This document shows positions 51,456 through 58,041 of a stretch of DNA of 58,041 nucleotides, in pieces. A program made the translations under genes and the position numbers. The notes beneath the pieces are model-generated. The model did no database searches. It was not told the origin of the DNA and saw only the letters and a list, made by a program, of their open reading frames with translations. The DNA lies in assembly GCA_028281765.1 (NCBI GenBank), contig JANQJF010000060.1, positions 1-58,041 on the forward strand. Reading direction: 5' to 3'. The DNA is from Planctomycetota bacterium (GTDB lineage: Bacteria; Planctomycetota; UBA1135; UBA2386). How positions within the stretch are numbered: position 1 is the stretch's first letter; each line of letters starts with the position of its first letter.

Positions 51456-54158
51456 GTGAGTTCCCCGGCGCAACCGACCGGGCGTGCGCTTGCGCCGCGC
51501 CGGCTTTCTGGCCTCCTCCTGGCCGGACTGATCACCACGGTCGGCACAGCACAAGTGCAGGTGCTGAAGCCACGGCCGCCAGGCCGCGCCGCGGGGGTCG
51601 TCGTCCTCGACCAGAACAAGAAGAAGGCCGAGGGGCAGGTCGGGCCGATCGTCCGGATGCCGGTCAGCCTCAACATCGACCGCTACCTCATGAAGGCGCA
51701 GAGCTTCCTCGACCAGGGCAAGTTCTCGAGCGCGTTCAAACTGCTGCGGGACGTCATCGACGGTCGCACGCTGACCGACGATGCGGACGACGAGGCGAGC
51801 ACGACCAACGAGGGCGGCGCCGACGTCTGGGACATCTCGTCCGCCAAACAGGCCGTGTTCAGCAACGACGACCGGATGTTCCACCCCGTCCGGCGCCTCT
51901 GCCACGAGCTGCTCGCCGGCCTGCCGCCCGAGGGTATCCTCGCGTATCGCACCGAGTTCGAGTACGCGGCCGAAGGCCAACTCCGCGAGGCACGCCAATC
52001 GAGCGACGTCCATGCGATCGAAGAGGTCTTCGAACAGCACTTCGTATCTCTGAGTGGCGCACGCGCCCTCGAGCTCGGCGGCGACTACCGCATGGATCGC
52101 GGCCAGTTCCGCGCCGCGCTGCAGAACTACCGGCTCCTACTCGAGGTCTACCCGGAGAACGGCCGCGAACTCGCCGGTGTCGATGACGCCTACGTCCGCT
52201 TCAAGATCGCCCTGTGCTACTCCAGGCTCGGCGCGGACGCCGAGGTCGCGCGCGAACTCGACGACCTGCGCAGGTTCCACCCCGAAGCGACGCTGCGCAT
52301 CATGGGTGAGCTCGTCGCGTCGGAGTCGCTGCCGGATCACCCGCTCTTCGCGGAGTCAGCACGTGGTCCGCGCGACGTGCGGACCATCGCAGCGCCGGCG
52401 ACGCCGGCAGCGTTCGAGCCGACGAGCGAATTCGTGCCGCTGTGGGAGTTCCGCTTCGACCAGCCGCGGCCGTACCGCGTGATCCGCGAGGCGAAGAGCC
52501 GCGGTCGCATCGTGTTCGGCGGCAACGGCAGCACGGCGTCCGCGGTCTCGCTGAGCTCCACGCTGTTCGTGCCCGGAACGTCGGTGACGTTCCTCGGCGA
52601 TCGCATCGCGTTCCTCGACCACTTCCGACTGCGCGCGCACGAAACGCTGAGCGGACGGATGCAGCTCGAGACGGCCGAGCCGCTGAAGGAGAGCCTGCGA
52701 CCGTCGCGTCCACGAGCTCGTGTCCCCGCCTACGACTTCGCGACGAGCAAGATCACGCGCCGCGAGAACCTGCTGTACGCCGTCATCGGCCCCGCGAAGC
52801 CGCGCGACATGGGCGCACTGCTCGATAACCGCATCGTCGCCTACGACGAGAAAACCCTCGCCGAAGCGTGGACGAGCGAGTCCAACGCGCAGACCGCGAA
52901 GCTGACGTTCCTCGCGCGGCCGACGGTGTTCGGCAACAAGCTGCTCGTGCCCGTGCTCGACCAGGGCACCGTGGCGCTGCAGTGCCTCGACGCCGAGACG
53001 GGTGCGTCGCTCTATCGCATCGCGGTGCACCGTGGCGGCACGCAGCTCGCCCGACCGACCGCGTCCCCGGTCGTCGTCGATCAGGGCACCGCATTCGTGC
53101 TGTCCAACGCCGGCGCGCTCGCCGCGGTCGACGCCCACACCGGAACCCTCCGCTGGATTCGTCGCTACGAGCGCGTCCATCCGCTGCGCCCCAAGAAGCT
53201 CAGCCGATCCGGGAACCGCAACAACAACCCGTGGGGCATGCAGTCGTACTCGGAGCTCACGCGGCTACCGGGCTTCGCGCCGAGTGAGCTCTTCGCGATC
53301 GAAGGTCTGATCGTGTTCGCTCCCTGCGACGGCAACGTGCTCCACTGCATCGACGGCGCGACGGGTGAGCCGGTGTGGATGCTCAACCGCATCCAGCGCG
53401 TGCCGAACGCGACCCACGTATCGCGCGGCATGTATCTGATCGGCCATGACGGTCAGCACCTGTTCATCGGTGGAGACGCGGACGTCTCGTGCATCAAGCT
53501 GCGTTCCGGCGTGCGCATGTGGCGTGAGGAACTGCCGTCGATCCCGGGCAGCAGCCGCTGGCGCGGTCGTGGCGTCGTCACGCGCGACCACGTGCTGATG
53601 CCTGGCACGCGTGAGATCCTGGTCCGCGAGATCGCGGCGCCGATGGGCACGCCCTGGAAGCGCGTGCCTCTGCCGGAGCTTTCGATCGGGCGCGAACCGC
53701 TCGACGGTGGCTTCAACTTGCAGGTCGAAGGCCCGTATCTCGCCGCGTGCTACGAAGGCGGGATCGAGATCTACAGCACCGTCGACTCGCTGCTGCACCT
53801 CGCGTCCGCAACCGAGTCTCCCGAGAAGCGTTCGCTGCTGCAGGCGCAGGCCGGTGACCTGATCGCGGCGTTCGCGACGATCGAAGCCGTCGACATCGCG
53901 GCGATCGAAAACGCGGAGCGCCGCGCCGACCTGACGCAGCGCGTGCTCTCGATCACGAGCGAACTCTCGATCGCGATGGCCGCGCACGGTGCACGCCAGG
54001 ACGCGCTCGACCTTCTCGCGCGCTGCCGCAAGAAGCTGACGGACAAGAAAGACCTGATGCTCTGGCACCTCGCTCGCATCGAGGTGTTCCAGGCGCTCGG
54101 CGATCTCGACGCTGTCGAAACCGAACAACTCGCCCTCTACGCACTCATGGAGAGCTAG
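51456..54158 (+). CDS. secreted PQQ-like beta-propeller protein with TPR-like N-terminus
   Basis: The 900-residue precursor begins with a signal peptide (LSGLLLAGLITTVGTAQ). A helical TPR-like region follows (about 60-290, DRYLMKAQSFLDQGKFSSAF, DRGQFRAALQNYRLLLEVYP). Next is a propeller with pyrroloquinoline-quinone-like blades: FLARPTVFGNKLLVPVLDQG, ALAAVDAHTGTLRWIRRY and NVLHCIDGATGEPVWMLN. Such proteins in this type of organism probably act as envelope scaffolds, and I see no evidence for actual PQQ binding. The open frame starts at 51342, but the GTG at 51456 leads better into the signal peptide. It heads an operon with the next three genes. Confidence 0.8.
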   Translation: MSSPAQPTGRALAPRRLSGLLLAGLITTVGTAQVQVLKPRPPGRAAGVVVLDQNKKKAEGQVGPIVRMPVSLNIDRYLMKAQSFLDQGKFSSAFKLLRDVIDGRTLTDDADDEASTTNEGGADVWDISSAKQAVFSNDDRMFHPVRRLCHELLAGLPPEGILAYRTEFEYAAEGQLREARQSSDVHAIEEVFEQHFVSLSGARALELGGDYRMDRGQFRAALQNYRLLLEVYPENGRELAGVDDAYVRFKIALCYSRLGADAEVARELDDLRRFHPEATLRIMGELVASESLPDHPLFAESARGPRDVRTIAAPATPAAFEPTSEFVPLWEFRFDQPRPYRVIREAKSRGRIVFGGNGSTASAVSLSSTLFVPGTSVTFLGDRIAFLDHFRLRAHETLSGRMQLETAEPLKESLRPSRPRARVPAYDFATSKITRRENLLYAVIGPAKPRDMGALLDNRIVAYDEKTLAEAWTSESNAQTAKLTFLARPTVFGNKLLVPVLDQGTVALQCLDAETGASLYRIAVHRGGTQLARPTASPVVVDQGTAFVLSNAGALAAVDAHTGTLRWIRRYERVHPLRPKKLSRSGNRNNNPWGMQSYSELTRLPGFAPSELFAIEGLIVFAPCDGNVLHCIDGATGEPVWMLNRIQRVPNATHVSRGMYLIGHDGQHLFIGGDADVSCIKLRSGVRMWREELPSIPGSSRWRGRGVVTRDHVLMPGTREILVREIAAPMGTPWKRVPLPELSIGREPLDGGFNLQVEGPYLAACYEGGIEIYSTVDSLLHLASATESPEKRSLLQAQAGDLIAAFATIEAVDIAAIENAERRADLTQRVLSITSELSIAMAAHGARQDALDLLARCRKKLTDKKDLMLWHLARIEVFQALGDLDAVETEQLALYALMES

Positions 54159-54193
54159 ACCCCGACGCCCGTCGGGCGACCAGAAAGGTGATG

Positions 54194-55234
54194 ATGAAGA
54201 CTCCCGCGCTCCTCGCAGCTATCACACTGTCACTGGTCCCTGTCGTCGCACAGACCTCGGGCAACGGCGTCCGGGTTCGACCCGAGGGTGTCACCCAAGA
54301 GATCGAAGCCGCGATCCAGCGCGGTCTACAGTACCTCGCCCGCACGCAGAACCCGGACGGTTCGTGGCGTTCGGCCGGCCGCCGTGGCACCTACCCGACC
54401 GCGATGACCGCACTCGCGGGCATGGCGCTCATCGGTTCAGGTTCGACGCCGACGCGCGGTCAGTACTGGCTGCAGGTGCGGCGTGCGACGAGCTTCCTGC
54501 TGTCCTGCTCGCAGGGCGACGGAGTGATCACCGTTGCGAACGAGGAAGGCCGCAGCATGTACGGCCACGGCTTCTCGACGATGTTCCTCGCCCAGGCCTA
54601 TGGGATGGAGGAGGACCAACGTCGCCAGCGCAAGATCCACGACGTGCTCACGCGAGCCGTTCGGTTGATCTCGCGCTCGCAGTCGCGCGCAGGCGGCTGG
54701 CTCTACACCCCCGAGTCCAACGGCGACGAGGGCAGCGTCACGATCACGCAGATCCAATCGCTGCGCGCGTGCCGCAACGCCGGCATCACGGTGCCGACGA
54801 AGACGATCGAGAACGCGGTCAAGTACATCCACAAGAGCGCGAACCCCGACGGCAGCATCCGCTACAGCGCCCACTCCGGCGGTGGCGGCCGCGCGCCGAT
54901 CACCGCGGCCGCGGTCGCCGTGCTCTACAACGCGGGACGCTACGACGATCCGATCGCCGAGAAGGCACTCAAGTACTCACGCAAGACTCTGCCCGTGCAC
55001 GGCAGCGGCAACGGGCACCACTACTACGCCCAGCTCTACCTCGCGCAGGCGAACTACCAGAAGAACGACGCGGAGTGGCCGAAATACTACGCGAAGATGG
55101 CCGCGTGGCTGCTCAAGCAACAGCAGCGGGACGGCTCGTGGAACGGTGACGGCGTCGGCACGACCTACGGCACGTCGATCGCGTTGACGATCCTCCAGCT
55201 CCCGTACTCCTACGTCCCGATCTACCAGCGCTGA
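54194..55234 (+). CDS. secreted squalene-cyclase-repeat (prenyltransferase-like) protein
   Basis: The precursor of about 346 residues has a signal peptide (TPALLAAITLSLVPVVAQ) and a helical alpha-toroid made of prenyltransferase/squalene-cyclase repeats: IQRGLQYLARTQNPDGSWR, VKYIHKSANPDGSIRYS and AAWLLKQQQRDGSWNG. There is no DxDD motif of a true squalene cyclase, so it is not expected to make hopanoids. Several start codons are in frame (GTG 54188, ATG 54191, ATG 54194); the last has the best spacing from GAAAGG. Its stop overlaps the next ATG (TGATG). Confidence 0.82.
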   Translation: MKTPALLAAITLSLVPVVAQTSGNGVRVRPEGVTQEIEAAIQRGLQYLARTQNPDGSWRSAGRRGTYPTAMTALAGMALIGSGSTPTRGQYWLQVRRATSFLLSCSQGDGVITVANEEGRSMYGHGFSTMFLAQAYGMEEDQRRQRKIHDVLTRAVRLISRSQSRAGGWLYTPESNGDEGSVTITQIQSLRACRNAGITVPTKTIENAVKYIHKSANPDGSIRYSAHSGGGGRAPITAAAVAVLYNAGRYDDPIAEKALKYSRKTLPVHGSGNGHHYYAQLYLAQANYQKNDAEWPKYYAKMAAWLLKQQQRDGSWNGDGVGTTYGTSIALTILQLPYSYVPIYQR

Positions 55235-57450
55235 TGCTCGCACTCGGCTTCCTCAATCCATGGGTGCTGTGGCTGCTGCCGCTCGCGCTCATCCCGATCA
55301 TCATCCACCTCCTCAACCGGCGCCGCTTCAACAAGGTGCGTTGGGCGGCGATGGAGTTCCTGCTCGCCGCGATGAAGCGCAACCGCCGGCGCATGCGGAT
55401 GGAGCAGTGGTTGATCCTGTTGCTCCGCACGCTCGCCGTGCTGCTGCTCGTCTTCCTCGTCGCGCGCCCGCGTCTCGACGAGGGCGTGTTCGGCGGCGTG
55501 ACGAAGCACCACGTCGTGTGTGTCGACGACTCGGCCTCGCTCGCGCAACGCGGCGCGGCGAGCACGGCTTTCGAAGACGCGGGTGAAGCCGTCCACGCGC
55601 TCGCGACGCGCCTCGCGACTTCGCGGGACGGCGACCTCCTGACGGTCATGCTCGCGTCCAATCCCGAGCAACCCGTCGTGCCCGTCACGCGCGTCACAGC
55701 CGGCCTGCCGAGCCGCATCCGCGAAGAGATCGGCAAGTGGCAAGTGAGTGACGCCCAGTTCGATCCTGCGACGTCGCTCGCCGCGATGACGCGGATGTTC
55801 GAGGCGAACGAAGACGCGGAACACGTCGAGTACTACCTCGTCAGCGACATGCGCAAGCACGACTGGCTCGACGACTCCGGCGAAGCCAACGCCGCCGCGC
55901 AGAAGTGGCTGCTCGCCCGCAACGCCGAGACGGAACGCGTCACGTTCTTGACGGTCGGTTCGGCGAACAGCGAGAACCTCGCGATCACGTCCGTGCAATG
56001 CCGCGAGCGCGTGTGCACCGCCGGTTTGCCCCTGACGTTCTCGATCGACGTGACGAATCGCGGCCGCGCGACGTCGACGGCCGGTGAGGTGTCGGTGGAG
56101 TTCGACGAACGCACCCGCACGAGCTACCCGCTCCCGCCGCTCGGCGCGGGCGCGACCACGACGATCGAACTCGCCCACACGTTCCACACGCCCGGAGCCC
56201 ACGGCATTCGCGCCTCGCTTCCCGGCGATCGTTTCGACGTCGATGACGTCCGTGCTCTGTCGATCGACGTGCGCGAGCACTCGCGCGTCCTCGTCGTCGA
56301 CGGTGATCCCGGCGACACGATCGAAGACTCGGAGACCTATTACCTCCACGCCGCTCTCGAGATCCGCGGCTCGGTCAACTCCGGCATCGAAGTGCGCCTG
56401 ATCGGCGAACACGAGCTCGGCGACGTCAGCGAAACCGAGCTCGAGGATTTCGACATGGTCTGGCTGTGCAACGTCGCGCGGCCCAACGAACGCGCGGTCG
56501 AGCGACTCGACGCCTTCGTTCGTGGCGGTGGGGGACTCGCGCTCTTCCTCGGCAACCAGGTCGACATCGCCCACTACAACACGAAGCTGTTCGGCACCGG
56601 CGAAGGCCTGCTGCCCGTCCGCCTGCTCGAGATCGCGGGTGACATCGACGAGAAGCTCTCGGTCCATCTCTCGGAGAAGGACGACCCGCTGTTCGAGACG
56701 AACACCGAAGAAGTCGAGTTCATGTTCGAGCAGCTCGTCTCCGTCGGTCGGTACGTCTCAGTGCACGACGACCCGAAGGCCCAGAAGCGCGTGCTGCTCC
56801 GCATGCGCGATGAAGAAGGCCCGCCTCTGCTGATCTCGCGCGACGTCGGCGAAGGGCGCACGTTCCTCTTCACGACGAGCGCGGACGCGCACTGGACTTC
56901 GCTGCCCGTGTGGCCGGTCTTCGTCATGACGGCGGTATCGATGCACCGCGCGGCCGCACGACCGCAGGACATGACGCGTACGAACCTGATGCCGAGTTCG
57001 GTCGCGTCGGTCGCGCTCGATCCCGGCCGCTTCAAGACCGACGTGACCGTGTCGCCGTTCGGCGATTCGATCGGAGACCAGCGCACGTTCTCCGCGCCGC
57101 CGGGCGACGGTTCCGAGCTGCAGCTCGAAGTGCCGATGGCGGATCTCGACGGCTACGGCCTGTTCGAACTCGCGAAGAAGCGCCACGACGGCGCGATCGA
57201 GCGCACGCTGCTCGCGCGCAACTGCCACGTCGACGAAGGCCGCCTCGAGCGGCTGTCGACCGAGTCCTTCCGCAGTATCTATCCCGAAGAGCTCGCCGAC
57301 CGCCTGGTCATCCAGGCGGGTGACGGTTCTGCCGCCGCCGACGTCGCACTCGCCGGCGGCAGCGACATCTGGCGCTGGGTGGGCATCGCCCTCCTCGCCG
57401 GGATGCTGCTCGAAACCCTTCTCGCCTGGAGGTTCGGGCGCGGCCGCTGA
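55234..57450 (+). CDS. BatA-like membrane protein with VWA-type domain
   Basis: The 738-residue protein opens with the aerotolerance-regulator N-terminal module (FLNPWVLWLLPLALIPIIIH and LLNRRRFNKVRWAAMEFLL), as in BatA proteins. A second membrane helix and a von Willebrand A-like domain follow, with a MIDAS-type DDSAS at about residue 95. The long remainder includes a GATase1-like stretch (RVLVVDGDPGD, ERLDAFVRGGGGLALFLGNQ) and a final membrane helix (WRWVGIALLAGMLLETLLAW). Family members sit in envelope stress or secretion clusters with MoxR ATPases. Translation is coupled to the upstream gene by TGATG. Confidence 0.85.
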   Translation: MLALGFLNPWVLWLLPLALIPIIIHLLNRRRFNKVRWAAMEFLLAAMKRNRRRMRMEQWLILLLRTLAVLLLVFLVARPRLDEGVFGGVTKHHVVCVDDSASLAQRGAASTAFEDAGEAVHALATRLATSRDGDLLTVMLASNPEQPVVPVTRVTAGLPSRIREEIGKWQVSDAQFDPATSLAAMTRMFEANEDAEHVEYYLVSDMRKHDWLDDSGEANAAAQKWLLARNAETERVTFLTVGSANSENLAITSVQCRERVCTAGLPLTFSIDVTNRGRATSTAGEVSVEFDERTRTSYPLPPLGAGATTTIELAHTFHTPGAHGIRASLPGDRFDVDDVRALSIDVREHSRVLVVDGDPGDTIEDSETYYLHAALEIRGSVNSGIEVRLIGEHELGDVSETELEDFDMVWLCNVARPNERAVERLDAFVRGGGGLALFLGNQVDIAHYNTKLFGTGEGLLPVRLLEIAGDIDEKLSVHLSEKDDPLFETNTEEVEFMFEQLVSVGRYVSVHDDPKAQKRVLLRMRDEEGPPLLISRDVGEGRTFLFTTSADAHWTSLPVWPVFVMTAVSMHRAAARPQDMTRTNLMPSSVASVALDPGRFKTDVTVSPFGDSIGDQRTFSAPPGDGSELQLEVPMADLDGYGLFELAKKRHDGAIERTLLARNCHVDEGRLERLSTESFRSIYPEELADRLVIQAGDGSAAADVALAGGSDIWRWVGIALLAGMLLETLLAWRFGRGR

Positions 57451-57467
57451 TCCGGCAGGCCCACGTC

Positions 57468-58041
57468 ATGGAACAGTTCCTTCGTTGGTTGGCAGCCCGC
57501 CGCGACATCCAGGTCGAACCGGGCACCGAACTCCGGCTCGAGTTCTCGAGCTTCCCGTCGGGCGGCCTCGGCTTCGTCGTGCTCCTCGGTCTCGTCGCGA
57601 TGCTCGCGATCGTGATCGTCGCGTATCGTCGCGACGCCCATCGCCTCTCGCCGCGTCGACGTTTCGTCCTCGCCGCACTCCGCACGGGTGCGGTTCTGGC
57701 CGCGTTCGCGCTCCTGCTCGAACCCAACCTCGTCGCGGTGAAGCGCGACGTGCGTCCGGGCAGCACGATCATTCTCGTCGACACGTCCCAGTCGATGACG
57801 CACAAGGACCCGTATCGACGTGCCCCATCGATCGCGCAGTCCTGGCGCAAGATGGGCGTGAAGAACCCGTCGACCGAGACGCGCATCAACCTGGTGTCGA
57901 AGCTCCTGGCGAAGGAAGACCAGAAACTCCTCCGCGACCTCGCGGGTGACAACGACGTCTACGTCTACGGCTTCCACTCCGGACTCGAACCGCTCGGCGT
58001 GTTCGAGCTCGAGACCGGGGAACCCGAAGAAGAGACCGAAG
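57468..58041 (+). CDS. VWA-type membrane protein, N-terminal part, cut by the window edge
   Basis: The first 191 residues are visible. A short polar start is followed by two membrane helices (GGLGFVVLLGLVAMLAIVIV and LRTGAVLAAFALLLEP). A VWA-like strand then carries the MIDAS-type DTSQS (IILVDTSQSMTH, about 103-114). This is the layout of the second VWA-like membrane protein usually encoded after BatA in these clusters. The rest lies outside the window. It starts 17 bases after the BatA-like gene. Confidence 0.75.
   Translation, partial: MEQFLRWLAARRDIQVEPGTELRLEFSSFPSGGLGFVVLLGLVAMLAIVIVAYRRDAHRLSPRRRFVLAALRTGAVLAAFALLLEPNLVAVKRDVRPGSTIILVDTSQSMTHKDPYRRAPSIAQSWRKMGVKNPSTETRINLVSKLLAKEDQKLLRDLAGDNDVYVYGFHSGLEPLGVFELETGEPEEETE

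Noticed and set aside
55222..56667. 481-residue open frame on the minus strand
   Set aside because: It is antisense to the BatA-like gene, whose N-terminal family motif is clear.

Overview
The window is a GC-rich, densely coding bacterial chromosome segment that most resembles Planctomycetota. The signs are a chromosomal parAB with a near-consensus parS, an alternative complex III (ACIII)-caa3 oxidase operon, many secreted or lipoprotein genes of unknown function, a BatA/VWA membrane cluster next to PQQ-like propeller and squalene-cyclase-repeat proteins, and secreted FG-GAP/VCBS proteins with a shared C-terminal domain ending ...SNGLEVRYGM. The phylum is inferred, because no rRNA lies in the window. 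I see no tRNA, rRNA, CRISPR array, insertion sequence or phage gene.

Layout. 1-1541: a possible gene end, then an NhaD-type Na+/H+ antiporter (-). 1731-7102: two tandem paralogous secreted VCBS/FG-GAP proteins (+). 7109-10713: a SNF2-family ATPase and SWIM zinc-finger protein pair (-). 10799-23410: a single tightly packed minus-strand respiratory operon, actABCDEF, a small membrane protein, a Sco copper chaperone, and ctaC-ctaD-ctaE-cox4. It would carry electrons from quinol to oxygen through ACIII and an A2-like caa3 oxidase. 23411-23994: the only long gene-free stretch, a divergent control region holding two back-to-back perfect hairpins.

23995-26504: a NodU/CmcH-type carbamoyltransferase, an SxtJ-like protein and a DUF5989 protein, a gene trio of unknown substrate. 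26743-30450: a short sigma-70 factor, hemW, two small lipoproteins and a metallophosphoesterase. 30464-34751: a membrane protein, parA-parB with a parS inside parB, a membrane-tethered cyclophilin-like protein that appears to lack catalytic residues, and a lipoprotein. 34934-42915: an HNH endonuclease, two secreted proteins of unknown function, a PIG-L deacetylase fused to a GATase1-like domain, an acidic coiled-coil membrane protein and a small secreted protein.

42986-49029: a run of plus-strand genes (gluzincin peptidase, small lipoprotein, rnhC, dapF, secreted helical-repeat protein, M48 peptidase), several coupled by 4-base start/stop overlaps. 49023-51296: a secreted protein with a helical, Sm-like and propeller architecture (-). 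51456-58041: an apparent operon of PQQ-like propeller, squalene-cyclase-repeat protein, BatA-like protein and a VWA-like membrane protein cut by the window edge. The most interesting unexplained items are the SNF2/SWIM pair, the carbamoyltransferase trio, histidine-rich inserts in ActB, the apparent pseudoenzymes, a pair of AT-rich dyads either side of parAB, and the terminal envelope cluster.
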